Of a stretch of DNA of 64,000 bases, positions 48,559 through 60,096 are shown piece after piece (the stretch's first letter is position 1; every line of letters starts with the position of its first letter). Both the position numbers and the translations under genes were made by a program. The notes beneath the pieces were generated by a model. It had not been told where the DNA came from. It saw only the letters and a program-made list of their open reading frames with translations, and ran no database searches. Source of the stretch: Deinococcus sp. KSM4-11 (GTDB lineage Bacteria; Deinococcota; Deinococci; Deinococcales; Deinococcaceae); NCBI RefSeq assembly GCF_004801415.1, contig NZ_SSNX01000007.1, forward strand, positions 1 through 64,000, read 5' to 3'.

Positions 48559-49188
48559 TCAGTCGCGTAGATCCTGGAGCGGCATGAGGTTGTGAGCAAG
48601 AACGACCAGGACAACGCGAAGCCGTAGTGAGATCAATGTTTTGGTCTGCACAGACCGAATCTGAGAGACGACCAATTGAGAAAACAGAGTCTCAATGCGT
48701 TTGCGTAACTTTGCGTGGCGGTTCTCTCGCCATCCGGTGTCATATCGTGGTTTTTCTTGGGTGGTGACGGCCAGCGTGCACTATCCCTTATCGCCAACAC
48801 TCCTCGGCCCGCCAAACTCAGGCCAAAGGGTGTTGAGTTAGTACGTGACAGTCGTGTCATGGAGGTTGGCTGGTCAAATCACGTACTGCAGGAGTTGGCC
48901 CGTCGGTGAGACCCATGCGTGGAGTTTGAAGCCGAGAAAGGCACCCTGTTTACCGAAACCCCATCTCGCTCCAGGCAACGCGCAGCGTTTCCCTCGTTTT
49001 GGGCGACACACCGGGAGCGGCATCAAGTCTACGACGACTTCTGTACACATCACAGGTGGGCTGACGATGGCCGGTCGGCCTGGTTCGGGTGAGGCAAGTC
49101 TGTCTCCTTGTTGAGGGCCTCCGGCGGTGCACAACCGTTCGACTATTTTGGCGATGAGCAGCAAGTGAGGGGGCTTGGTCTGGGCCAA
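48559..49188 (-). pseudogene. IS982-family transposase remnant
   Basis: A decayed DDE transposase. Reading leftward in one frame gives VVDLMPLPVCRPKRGKR, then GAFLGFKLHAWVSPTGQLLQ, PANLHDTTV, GDKG, WRENRHAKLRKRIETLFSQLV and a C-terminal NLMPLQDLRD. The candidate acidic triad (D in VVD, D in GDKG, E in RIET) matches the IS982 pattern. In-frame stops follow QYVI, TVTY and GDKG, and the part after GDKG looks internally deleted, so it is inactive. Terminal repeats and a target duplication were not found. Confidence 0.8.
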
Positions 49189-49286
49189 TGAAATGCTGTG
49201 TAGGAGGCGCTTAATGCTATCCTGAGTGTCAAGGAATATTCACTTCCTGATTATGCTATTGGCGTAATCTATGCTAAGATATATGC

Positions 49287-49982
49287 ATGAAGAACGCTCC
49301 GCTGACCCTCGAATTCGGCACCGTCCGGCTGCCCATCAGCGCCGACGGTCTGCTGCACGCCCCCACGGCCCTGACCCAGCTCGGCGTCGCCGACCATGAC
49401 TGGCATGGGCTGGCGCAGGAGCACGACCTGGGGATCGCCCAGCGCGATTTTGGCGCGGGCAACGAACCCACCCTCAGCGTCCCCGACTTCGCGCGGCTGG
49501 CGTTCACGCTGCACACCCCACAGGCGAAGCGCTGGCGAAAGCGCGCCCAGGAACTGCTGGTGCGTGCCATGCAGGGCGACGTCCGGCTGGCCGCCCAGGT
49601 GGCCGAGCGCAACCCCGATCCCGAGGCCCGCCGCTGGCTGACCTCCCGGCTGGAAAGTACCCACGCCCGCCGGGAACTGATGAGCACCGTGGCCCGGCAC
49701 GGCGGTGCAGGCAACGTGTATGGCCAGCTGGGAAGCATCAGCAACCGCTCGGTGCTCGGCACGGACAGCGCCACCATCCGCCGCGAACGGGGCGTGAAAG
49801 CCACCCGCGACGGCCTGAGCAGCACGGAACTGCTGCGCCTGGCGTATCTGGACACGGCCACCAACCGCGCCATCCAGGAGAAGGGCGCGCAGGGCAACGA
49901 TGCCATCCTGAAACTCCACCAGTTCGTCGCGCGGCGGGAGCGGCTCGGCTGGGAAACGCCGCTGCCTACCCAGGCTGGTTAG
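49287..49982 (+). CDS. Bro-N/antirepressor-like protein
   Basis: A 231-residue protein. The N-terminal part (VRLPISADGLLHAPTALTQLGVADHDW and ARLAFTLHTPQAKRWRKRAQELLVRAM) resembles the Bro-N/KilA-type DNA-binding domain of phage antirepressors. The rest (YGQLGSISNRSVLGTDSATIRRERGVKATRDGLSSTELLRLAYLD) is a helical domain I do not recognise. The upstream 60-90 bases are notably AT-rich for this genome. It stands beside an insertion sequence remnant, which suggests it arrived by transfer. The similarity is faint, so the call is tentative. Confidence 0.55.
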   Translation: MKNAPLTLEFGTVRLPISADGLLHAPTALTQLGVADHDWHGLAQEHDLGIAQRDFGAGNEPTLSVPDFARLAFTLHTPQAKRWRKRAQELLVRAMQGDVRLAAQVAERNPDPEARRWLTSRLESTHARRELMSTVARHGGAGNVYGQLGSISNRSVLGTDSATIRRERGVKATRDGLSSTELLRLAYLDTATNRAIQEKGAQGNDAILKLHQFVARRERLGWETPLPTQAG

Positions 49983-50000
49983 GCGGCGCCTCGACCCTCT

Positions 50001-50030
50001 GGCGGCAGAGGCTTGAACCTCTGCCGCTTT
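50001..50030 (+). terminator. Terminator after the Bro-N-like gene
   Basis: A stem of up to 11 bp (50001-50011 with 50018-50028) around CTTGAA, followed by a short T-rich stretch. The next gene is read from its own -10 box TAGAAT. Confidence 0.7.
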
Positions 50031-50057
50031 CCCACACCGGGCCTCACGCCGGGCCGC

Positions 50058-50063
50058 TAGAAT
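50058..50063 (+). promoter_or_regulatory. -10 element for the LptF-like gene, leaderless
   Basis: TAGAAT ends seven bases before GTG 50071, with no ribosome binding site between. Confidence 0.5.
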
Positions 50064-50070
50064 CCGGCGC

Positions 50071-51117
50071 GTGTCGCTCCTGTCCCGATCCGTCCTGAAG
50101 GAGGTTCTCCGCTGGTATGCGGGCGGCATCGCGCTGTTCATGATCCTGCAGATGACGGACGCCCTGAGCAGCACCGTGTCGCAGCTCATCACGTACCATC
50201 CGCCCTTCAGCAAGGCCGCATTCGCCTTCCTCAGCATCCTGCCCAGCTTCCTGAACAAGACGCTGGTGATGGCGGTCGCCTTCGCGATCCTGCTGACCTT
50301 CTCGCGCATGCAGCAGGACAGCGAACTCAAGGCCGTCAGCGCGGGCGGTATCCAGCCCCTGAAGCTGGTGTGGCCGCTCACGCTGCCCTTCGTGGTGGTG
50401 GCGGCGATTGCCTTCTTCAACGCGGACCGGCTGGTACCGGCCGGCCTGGACATCTGGCAGAACAAAGCGTGGTACGACATCTACAACACGCCGCCGCCAG
50501 CGCCGGATCAGGACAAGTACACCTACGCCCCACCCGGCGCGCTGTACTACGCGGGCCGAGTGACCCCGGACGGCACCACGCCGGTCGCGCAGCTCCAGGG
50601 CGTGATGGTGCAGCGCGGCGATGAAACCATCACGGCCAGCAGCGGCATCTGGGATACGGCCACCCACACCTGGACGCTTCAGGGTGCGTGGATCGTTCGG
50701 CCCGGCCAGAACCCGGTGCAGCAGACCGCGCCGCTGGTGCTCCCACAGGGCGACACGCTGGATCCACCGATCCGGGACTCCAAGCAGCTGGTCACGTCCG
50801 AGTTGCGCCGCGCGCTGGCCACGCAGCGGCTGGACGCCACGCAGCGCCGCGAGTACACCTTCCAGCTCGCCACGCGCTACGCCGATCCCCTGACGGCCAT
50901 CGTGTTCGCGCTGGCGGCCGGCGTGCTGGGCCTGCTGCTGCGCAACCGTGCAGCGGCCTTCGCCAGCGTGGTCGTGTTCATCGCGCTGTTCTACGTGCTG
51001 TGGTCGACCGTGCCGGGCCTCGCGCGGGCCGGGGCCATGAACCCCACGCTGGCCGCGTGGCTGCCGAACCTGGTGTTCCTGCTGATCGGCGGGGCGCTCG
51101 CGTGGCGGCTGCGGTGA
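50071..51117 (+). CDS. LptF/LptG-family permease (YjgP/YjgQ), first
   Basis: A 348-residue membrane protein of the LptF/LptG family, which form the membrane part of the exporter for lipopolysaccharide in other diderms. It starts at GTG 50071 (VSLLSRSVLKEVLRWYAGG). N-terminal helices (IALFMILQMTDALSSTVSQ and TLVMAVAFAILLTFSRMQQDSELKAVSAGGI) carry the family signature near SELKA-SAG. A central soluble domain (about 130-260) and C-terminal helices (IVFALAAGVLGLLL and LNLVFLLIGG-like) follow. A second copy starts 25 bases later. Deinococcus lacks typical LPS, so the substrate is unclear. Confidence 0.88.
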   Translation: MSLLSRSVLKEVLRWYAGGIALFMILQMTDALSSTVSQLITYHPPFSKAAFAFLSILPSFLNKTLVMAVAFAILLTFSRMQQDSELKAVSAGGIQPLKLVWPLTLPFVVVAAIAFFNADRLVPAGLDIWQNKAWYDIYNTPPPAPDQDKYTYAPPGALYYAGRVTPDGTTPVAQLQGVMVQRGDETITASSGIWDTATHTWTLQGAWIVRPGQNPVQQTAPLVLPQGDTLDPPIRDSKQLVTSELRRALATQRLDATQRREYTFQLATRYADPLTAIVFALAAGVLGLLLRNRAAAFASVVVFIALFYVLWSTVPGLARAGAMNPTLAAWLPNLVFLLIGGALAWRLR

Positions 51118-51142
51118 GTGCCGACCGCGCCGAAGGACGCCC

Positions 51143-52249
<1,107 letters not shown>

Positions 52250-52365
52250 GGCGGCCCTACAACACTTCAGTCCTGCGCCTGTCCAGGAGCATGACGGTGC
52301 TGAATGTTTAACAAATGCTTAATGTGAATCGTCAGCTGGATTGCGATCGATTTCAGACCTCGTCC

Positions 52366-52371
52366 TACCGT
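52366..52371 (+). promoter_or_regulatory. -10 element for cfa, leaderless
   Basis: TACCGT ends five bases before ATG 52377, so the transcript probably begins at the start codon. Confidence 0.45.
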
Positions 52372-52376
52372 GACGT

Positions 52377-53783
<1,407 letters not shown>

Positions 53784-53841
53784 GACCTGTCACCCTTTCA
53801 GGCATCCCGACCCGCACACAGACCCCACAAGAGGAGATGGT

Positions 53842-53870
53842 TTGACAGAACAGAGTGTCAAATATACGCT
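53842..53870 (+). promoter_or_regulatory. Promoter with operator dyad upstream of a small gene
   Basis: TTGACA (53842-53847) and TACGCT (53865-53870) are separated by exactly 17 bases. The inverted repeat TTTGACA/TGTCAAA (53841-53847 and 53856-53862) covers the -35 and spacer, a typical repressor site. The start of transcription is near 53877, just before ATG 53880. Confidence 0.65.
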
Positions 53871-53879
53871 AAAACCAGA

Positions 53880-54161
53880 ATGACACATATCCGGGCGGCC
53901 TTCACTTTCAGCGGCAGAATCTCGGCCCAGCGTGTCAAGGACAGCGCCTACGCCGTTTCCAGCGTGGCCGGTGTCACCGTATCTCAGGTTCACGCGGGCG
54001 TGGCCGACGGCTGGGTGATCCTCGCAGCCACGCTGGACGCCGCCACGGCCGAGCAGGCCCACGGCTGGCTGCTCTTCACCCTGACCGAACTGGAACGCGA
54101 CGATTACGCCGAGCTGTTCCGCGTGGAGATCAACGGCGAGCCGCGGCGGCTTGAGGCATAG
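53880..54161 (+). CDS. Small hypothetical protein under a dyad-controlled promoter
   Basis: A 93-residue cytosolic protein, with alternating beta and alpha segments (AVSSVAGVTVSQVHAGV, WVILAATLDAATAEQAHGWLLFTL). It could be a small alpha/beta ACT-like or heavy-metal-associated-like fold, but I do not recognise the family. No ribosome binding site precedes ATG 53880, and the promoter places the transcript start within a few bases, so the mRNA is leaderless or nearly so. It ends near a hairpin (54172-54187) facing pta. Confidence 0.65.
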   Translation: MTHIRAAFTFSGRISAQRVKDSAYAVSSVAGVTVSQVHAGVADGWVILAATLDAATAEQAHGWLLFTLTELERDDYAELFRVEINGEPRRLEA

Positions 54162-54201
54162 GGTTCGGTGTGGCCCTTCCGAGGGCCGGTCAGGGTGCTC
54201 T

Positions 54202-56331
54202 TCAAGCGGGCTGACCTGTACCGCTGACGGGCGGTGTGGCCTGGATGGCCGTCAGGGCAATCGTATACACGATGTCGTCCACCAGGGCGCCGCGTGAGAG
54301 GTCGTTCACGGGCTTGCGCAGGCCCTGGAGCATCGGCCCCACAGCGACCACCCCGGCGGCGCGCTGCACGGCCTTGTAGGTGGTGTTCCCGGTGTTCAGG
54401 TCGGGGAAGATGAACACCGTGGCGCGGCCCGCGACCGGACTGTCCGGGGCCTTCGACCGGCCAACCGAGAGCACGGCGGCGGCGTCGTACTGGAGGGGAC
54501 CGTCCACGGTGATGTCCGGGCGGCGCTGCTTGACGAGCCCCGTGGCGGCCTTGACCTTCTCGACGTCCTCACCGCTGCCGGACTCGCCGGTTGAGTAGCT
54601 GAGCATGGCGACCCGGGGCGTGATTCCGAAGGCGCGGGCGCTGTCGGCCGACTGGATGGCGATGTCTGCCAGCTCCTCGGCGTTCGGATTGGGGTTGATG
54701 GCGGCGTCGCCGTACACCAGCACCTGTTCGGGCATCAGCATGAAGAACACGCTGCTGACCAGCGACGCGCCGGGCGCGGTCTTGATCAGCTGGAGCGCGG
54801 GCCGCACGGTGTTCGCGGTGGTGTGCACGGCGCCCGAGACGAGGCCGTCCACCTCGCCCAGCGCGAGCATCATGGTGCCCAGCACCACGCTGTCCTCCAG
54901 TTGCGCGAGGGCCTGCGGGGCGGTCAGGCCCTTGGCCTTGCGCAGGTCGACCATCGGGGCCACATAGCGTTCCCGCACGGTATCCGGGTCGATGATCTCC
55001 AGACCGTCCGGCACGCTCAGGCCCTGGCCCTGCGCGACCTGCGCCACGCGTTCGGGTCGGGCCAGCAGCACGCAGCAGGCAATGCCCTTCTCGGTGCAGC
55101 GGATCGCAGCCTGCACGGTGCGCGGCTCGTCTCCTTCGGGAAGCACAATGCGCTTGGCGGCGGCGCGGGCCTTGAGGATCAGTTCGTGCCGGAAGGCGCT
55201 GGGCGGCAGGCGGCGTTCGGCGTCCGGGCGGGCGCGCAGGCGGGGCGTGAGCGGCAGTGTGTCCAGCCGATCCGCGATGAAGTCCAGCATGCGGTTCATG
55301 CGCTCCGGATCGTCGTGCGGCACTCGTGGGCTCAGGCGGGACAGGGCCGACGCCGTGTTGTACGAGTTCGTGTTCACCCGCATGACCGGCAGGCTGCTGG
55401 GCACGCCGGGGCTGCCCAGCGCGGCGGCACACAGCAGCTCGATACTGTCCTCGGGGACGCTGCCGGACGTGAACATCAGGCCCGCGAGCGGCACGCCGCT
55501 GAGGTGGCTCAGCGCGGCGGCCATGACCACGTCCTCGCGGTCGCCAGGGGTGACGACCAGCGCGCCCGGCCCGAGCAGGTGCGCCATTTTCGGCACGCTG
55601 CGCGCCGTCACGACCGTGCTCGCCACGCGCCGTACGGCGGCCTCGCCCTCGTTGAGAAGGTCAGCCCCGAGGGCGCGTGCCACGTCCAGCGTGCGCGGCG
55701 ACTGCAACTCCGGCGAGAGCGCCACCACGCCCAGCAGCGGCAGCTCTCCCCGCGCGACCAGCGGGCTGCGCGTTCTGAGTTCGGCGAGCAGCGCGCCGTA
55801 GTCGAGGCCCGGCGGCGCGAAGTTCAGGACGTACCCCGCCAGGCCGCTGCCGTCGCTGCGGCGGTGCAAGTTCGCGGCGATCTCCAGCTCGTCCACCAGT
55901 TCCGCCGGACTGACGCCCGCCAGCGAGGAGACGAGCACCGAGTCCGCGCCCAGGTTGCGGGCCAGCGCGGCATTCAGCGGCGCGGCGTAGGAGTTGCGTT
56001 CCGTCAGGGCCAGTCCCTCGACGACCAGCACGTCCACGCCATCTCCGGCGGCCCGCTGCGACAGGGCGATGACCTCCTCCATCAGGTCTTCCTGCCCGCC
56101 GTGGCTGAGCAGCTCCTCGGCGCGGGTCAGGGAAATGGGCTCCGGGGGCTGAAGGTGCGCGACCGTGCGCGCGAAGTGGACGGAATCGTCCGCGACGGTC
56201 TCGTAGGTCTGCGCGATGGGTTTCAGGAACGCGACCTTGAGGCCCTGGCGTTCCAGGGCGCGGCCCAGCCCCAGCGCGGTGCTGCTCAGGCCCACGCCGT
56301 TGCGGGTCGGGGCGATCAGGAGGGTCTGCAT
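54202..56331 (-). CDS. pta: Phosphate acetyltransferase
   Basis: Pta interconverts acetyl-CoA and acetyl phosphate, and with AckA links acetyl-CoA to acetate and ATP. The 709-residue long form has an N-terminal P-loop-like domain (APTRNGVGLSSTALGLGRALERQ), a DRTGG-type middle domain and the C-terminal catalytic domain (FRHELILKARAAAKRIVLPEGDEPRTVQA, and FIFPDLNTGNTTYKAVQR near the end). The start follows an AAGGAG site. ackA lies 31 bases upstream in the same direction. Confidence 0.95.
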   Translation of the reverse strand: MQTLLIAPTRNGVGLSSTALGLGRALERQGLKVAFLKPIAQTYETVADDSVHFARTVAHLQPPEPISLTRAEELLSHGGQEDLMEEVIALSQRAAGDGVDVLVVEGLALTERNSYAAPLNAALARNLGADSVLVSSLAGVSPAELVDELEIAANLHRRSDGSGLAGYVLNFAPPGLDYGALLAELRTRSPLVARGELPLLGVVALSPELQSPRTLDVARALGADLLNEGEAAVRRVASTVVTARSVPKMAHLLGPGALVVTPGDREDVVMAAALSHLSGVPLAGLMFTSGSVPEDSIELLCAAALGSPGVPSSLPVMRVNTNSYNTASALSRLSPRVPHDDPERMNRMLDFIADRLDTLPLTPRLRARPDAERRLPPSAFRHELILKARAAAKRIVLPEGDEPRTVQAAIRCTEKGIACCVLLARPERVAQVAQGQGLSVPDGLEIIDPDTVRERYVAPMVDLRKAKGLTAPQALAQLEDSVVLGTMMLALGEVDGLVSGAVHTTANTVRPALQLIKTAPGASLVSSVFFMLMPEQVLVYGDAAINPNPNAEELADIAIQSADSARAFGITPRVAMLSYSTGESGSGEDVEKVKAATGLVKQRRPDITVDGPLQYDAAAVLSVGRSKAPDSPVAGRATVFIFPDLNTGNTTYKAVQRAAGVVAVGPMLQGLRKPVNDLSRGALVDDIVYTIALTAIQATPPVSGTGQPA

Positions 56332-56362
56332 ACGGACTCCTTGGTCAGGGATCGGGGAACGC

Positions 56363-57544
56363 TCATGCGCCCAGCGTGCGGGCGGTCTCGCGGGCGATCA
56401 TCAGTTCCTCGTTGGTGTTCACGACCAGCGTGGTCAGGCGGCCCGGCGCGCTGATCGTGCCGGACACGCCACGCACCGCCCGGGCGTTCGCGCTATCGTC
56501 CACGCCGGCTCCCAGAATGCCCAGCCGGGCCAGGGTCGCGGCCCGCACGGCCACTGCGTTTTCCCCGATCCCGCCCGTGAAGACCAGCCCGTCCACGTGC
56601 CCGAGGGCGACCGCCATGCCCGCCACGGCCTTCGCCAGCCGGTACACGAACACGTCCAGCGCCAGCCGCGCTCCCGCGTGCCCGCGCCCGGCGGCGGCCT
56701 CCAGCTCGCGCAGGTCGTTGCTGAGCTGGCTGACGCCCAGCAGGCCGCTCTCGCGGTTCAGGGCCGCCGTCACCTGATCCAGGTTCAGGCCCGCCTGCCG
56801 GGCAATGAAATCGTGCAGGCCCGGATCGACGTCGCCGCTGCGGGTGCCCATGACCAGCCCCTCCAGCGGCGTGAGGCCCATGCTGGTGTCCACGCTGCGC
56901 CCGCCCTGCACCGCGCACACGCTGCAGCCGTTGCCCAGATGCGCCGTGACCAGATTCAGCTCGGCCAGCGGGCGATCCAGCATCCGCGCGGCCTCCTGCG
57001 CCACGTACGCATGCGACGTGCCGTGAAAGCCGTAGCGCCGCACCCCATGCTGCCGGTACCACGCGTCCGGCACGGCGTAGCGGTACGCGACCTCCGGCAT
57101 GGTCTGGTGGAAGGCCGTGTCGAACACCGCCACCTGCGCCGCATCCGGAAAGGCCGTGCGGGCGGCCTCGATCCCCGCGATGTTCGCCGGGTTGTGCAGC
57201 GGGGCCAGCGCCGAACACGCCCGGATGGCGTCCAGCACGACGTCCGTGATGAGTGCCGGGGCGCTGAAGGTCTCGCCGCCGTGCACGACCCGGTGCCCGA
57301 CTGCGCTCACATCGCTGCGCAGGCCCAGGGCGTCCAGCTCGCGGAGCAGCGCCGCGAATGCCTCCGGGTAACTGCCACCCGCCAGCGCCACAGCGCGCGG
57401 CTCGCCACCCACGTCGAGCCGCAGGGCCGCGCCCCCCTGGCCCAGCCGTTCCGCGAGGGCCGTGAGGGCCACCGCGCCAGAGTCCGGGTTCAGCAGCGCC
57501 ACCTTCACGCTGCTGCTCCCACAGTTCAGAACCAGCGTCCACAT
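56363..57544 (-). CDS. ackA: Acetate kinase
   Basis: AckA makes acetate and ATP from acetyl phosphate and ADP. The 393 residues have the normal length. MWTLVLNCGSSSVKVALL at the start is the phosphate-binding loop of the family, GHRVVHGG and GFHGTSHAYVA are the other signatures, and DGLVFTGGIGENAV lies near the end. It lies between tsaE and pta in a run of leftward genes, giving a complete acetate-forming pair. Confidence 0.96.
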   Translation of the reverse strand: MWTLVLNCGSSSVKVALLNPDSGAVALTALAERLGQGGAALRLDVGGEPRAVALAGGSYPEAFAALLRELDALGLRSDVSAVGHRVVHGGETFSAPALITDVVLDAIRACSALAPLHNPANIAGIEAARTAFPDAAQVAVFDTAFHQTMPEVAYRYAVPDAWYRQHGVRRYGFHGTSHAYVAQEAARMLDRPLAELNLVTAHLGNGCSVCAVQGGRSVDTSMGLTPLEGLVMGTRSGDVDPGLHDFIARQAGLNLDQVTAALNRESGLLGVSQLSNDLRELEAAAGRGHAGARLALDVFVYRLAKAVAGMAVALGHVDGLVFTGGIGENAVAVRAATLARLGILGAGVDDSANARAVRGVSGTISAPGRLTTLVVNTNEELMIARETARTLGA

Positions 57545-57577
57545 GCCCGCATTGTTTCAGGTCGGCGTGCCCGACAT

Positions 57578-58021
57578 TCAGCGCCGCCGCGTGATGCGCC
57601 GCTCCCCGCCCTCGCCGTCCACATGCTCCAGGTGCAGGATCGGCGCGTCCGGCCAGTCCGCGTACAACGTCTCGCCCCACTCGATCACGCTCAGGCGGCT
57701 GCCCTCGACCAGGGCGTCCAGATCCATCTCGTACAGTTCCGCCGCGTCCCGTACGCGGTAGGCGTCCACATGCAGCACGTTCCCGGCCGGGGTGGGGTAG
57801 ACGTGCATCAGCGCGTAGGTGGGGCTCGTGACCGTGTCCGTGAAGCCCAGCGCGGCGACCAGACCCTGGGTCAGGGTGGTCTTTCCGGCTCCCAGCTCAC
57901 CATCCAGGAACAGCAGCGCGCCCGGCGGCAGGGCGGTGGCCAGCGCCGCGCCCAGCGCCCGCTGCGCGTCCTCACCCGCCAGCACCCGCACCTCGTTCAC
58001 GGCCAGCGGAAACCCGTCCAT
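57578..58021 (-). CDS. tsaE: tRNA threonylcarbamoyladenosine biosynthesis ATPase TsaE
   Basis: TsaE is the small ATPase of the TsaBDE complex that makes t6A37 in tRNAs. The 147-residue protein has Walker A LDGELGAGKTTLTQGL (about 35-50), the SPTYALMHVYPT switch and DLDALVEGSRLSVIEWGE, typical of the family. The gene follows the Roadblock operon by 50 bases and precedes ackA by 33, all in the same direction. Confidence 0.95.
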   Translation of the reverse strand: MDGFPLAVNEVRVLAGEDAQRALGAALATALPPGALLFLDGELGAGKTTLTQGLVAALGFTDTVTSPTYALMHVYPTPAGNVLHVDAYRVRDAAELYEMDLDALVEGSRLSVIEWGETLYADWPDAPILHLEHVDGEGGERRITRRR

Positions 58022-58071
58022 GCGGCCAGTATGCCTGTTGGGATCGCCTCCGAGGAACGGCCGGTCTCAGG

Positions 58072-60096
58072 TCACGCGCCGTCCAGCCACGCGCCCGTGC
58101 GCTCGTCAAGCGCCTCCCAGTCCTCGGCGCGGCCCAGCCGCCAGCCGTCGTCGCTGCGCCGCGCAGACCACACGCTCATGGCATCGGCCATGTCCAGGCG
58201 CCTCAGGCCGAGCGTTTCCGCATGTGCCAGCAGCGCCGCCACCCCGGCCGCGCCAGGATCGGTCATTCCACTGCTGATCTGGCCTCCCCGCACCAGCCAC
58301 GCATCCTCCGGAAGGGCCGGTGGCGTGGCCGTTTCGGGGGCCGCCGTGGATCGTGCCGGAGGCTCACCGAACTGGCCCAGGCCCGCTAGCAGATCACCGA
58401 TCGATGCCGGAGCCTGCGGCTGTTCTCCAGGCGCACTGACCACCGGGGCGCTCGGGGGCACGGCGGTGGCCAGCGGGTCGGGCGCGTCTCCACCGTCCAG
58501 ATTGAAGACGTCCAGCAGACCGCTCAGGGCATCCTGACCGAAGGTCGCCGTGACCTCCTGCGCCGCGCGGAACTCCGCCTGCGCCTCGGCCAGCAGCGCC
58601 TCGGCCTCGACCAGGGTCTGCCCGTAGCGGGCGCGCGCAGCGGCGCTCATGGTGCCCAGCCGCCGCTGCGCCCGCAGGCTGTCGGCCAGGCGGCCCAGCC
58701 GCTGGGTGGTCTCGCCCGCCAGGTGCCGCACGGACGCGTACTCATCGATGACCGTATCCGCGCGCACGTCGAAGGCGTCGCGTTCCAGCGCGGCCGCGCC
58801 CATGTGCCGTTCCAGCAGAGTCCACAGCGGGCCCAGATCCACATCCTCGCCCTGGGCGAAGCGGGCTTTGGCCTGCGCGATCAGCGGATCGAGTTCGACA
58901 AGCGAGGCCGGCAGCGCCCGCGCCGACCGTTCCAGATCCAGCAATTCCTGTTGCGTCGCGAGCCGGGCACCGTCCAAGTGGCCGCCGCCCAGCGTGTCCC
59001 GCGTGTCCCGCAGTTCCCGCAGGGAATCGGTGGCCAGGTTGCCCAACGCCAGGGTCTGCCGGGCCGCGTCCAGCAGGACGCGCACGCCCATGGCCAGTTC
59101 GCCGTCCACGGTGTGTGGGGCCAGCTGCTGTTCCAGCTCCGCGAATTCGGCGCGCTGCTCGGCCAGCACCTCGTCGCGCGCGCCCAGCAACTGCGCGCGC
59201 CACGCGTCCACGTCGGTCGTCGAGACGTGGCCCGACTGCTGCGCCTCCTGCCACTGCCGCTGCTGGGCCTGCAGCTCCGGGCGGGCGCTCAGCAGCGCCG
59301 CAAAGTCCCGTTCCAGCCCCGCGAGCTGCTGGGCGGCGTGCTCCTGTTCCAGCGCCAGCACCCGCGCTTGAACCTCCGGATCGAGCTCTGGCGGCGGGGC
59401 TCCCGTGCCGACCGTCTGAACCACCGACGATTCCAGCAGTTTACGCAGCGAGAAGGTCAGGTTCCGGGCGCGTTCCACCTCGGCCGGCAGGAGCGTGGCC
59501 TGCGACTGCGCCTCGTCGATCTGCCCGATCAGGGTCTCCAGACGCCGCACCTCACGGCTGCCCATGCCCTGCACCCGCGCGAAGGCAGCGCGCATCTCCG
59601 CAAGGTCCTGGGCCTGCGCCACGAGGCTCTCCTGCAGGCGGCGCTCCAGCTGAACGATCAGATCCTGGCCTTCCTGTACCAGCGCATTGACCTCGCGGCC
59701 CTGCTGTTCCTCCTGACGCGCGATGGCCAGCAGGCTGCGCAGGCGCTGCGTCTCGGGCCAGTCGAAGTACAGCGAGAATTTCCGCGCGCCGTCCTCCAGG
59801 CTTTGCAGGGAACTCACGGTCGCCACGGACGAATTCCGCTCCTGCGTGGTCTTCATCAGCTCGTTCAGCACTTCCGACACGCGCTTTTTCGCCAGAGGTG
59901 CCGGCACCGTCAGCTGCAGCCGCTTGAACACCTCCTTCTTGAGGATGTCCTCCAGGGCGGGGGCGTCGAGGTCAGCGGGGGTCAGGCCGCGCGCCTCGGC
60001 GGCATCCTGCAGGATGCGTTCGAGGGCGCGCGGTGAGACCAGATCCCCCAGCATCTGCAGGGGCAGCCGGCTCAGGCCGGGTGGGCCGGACATCAC
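58072..60096 (-). CDS. Large coiled-coil protein, third gene of the Roadblock operon
   Basis: A roughly 674-residue soluble protein. The first 80 residues (LGDLVSPRALERILQDAAE to LNELMK, from about 16) are clearly related to the N-terminus of the Roadblock protein two genes upstream. The middle (about 100-470) is a long helical, glutamine- and leucine-rich coiled coil. The C-terminal 110 residues (about 560-674) form a small domain after a Pro/Ala-rich linker. The start (GTG 60096 or ATG 60093) overlaps the previous stop. No function is recognised. Confidence 0.8.
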   Translation of the reverse strand: MMSGPPGLSRLPLQMLGDLVSPRALERILQDAAEARGLTPADLDAPALEDILKKEVFKRLQLTVPAPLAKKRVSEVLNELMKTTQERNSSVATVSSLQSLEDGARKFSLYFDWPETQRLRSLLAIARQEEQQGREVNALVQEGQDLIVQLERRLQESLVAQAQDLAEMRAAFARVQGMGSREVRRLETLIGQIDEAQSQATLLPAEVERARNLTFSLRKLLESSVVQTVGTGAPPPELDPEVQARVLALEQEHAAQQLAGLERDFAALLSARPELQAQQRQWQEAQQSGHVSTTDVDAWRAQLLGARDEVLAEQRAEFAELEQQLAPHTVDGELAMGVRVLLDAARQTLALGNLATDSLRELRDTRDTLGGGHLDGARLATQQELLDLERSARALPASLVELDPLIAQAKARFAQGEDVDLGPLWTLLERHMGAAALERDAFDVRADTVIDEYASVRHLAGETTQRLGRLADSLRAQRRLGTMSAAARARYGQTLVEAEALLAEAQAEFRAAQEVTATFGQDALSGLLDVFNLDGGDAPDPLATAVPPSAPVVSAPGEQPQAPASIGDLLAGLGQFGEPPARSTAAPETATPPALPEDAWLVRGGQISSGMTDPGAAGVAALLAHAETLGLRRLDMADAMSVWSARRSDDGWRLGRAEDWEALDERTGAWLDGA

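Noticed and set aside
48526..49286. Intact insertion sequence
   Set aside because: The transposase has three in-frame stops and an apparent internal deletion, and neither terminal repeats nor a target duplication could be recognised.
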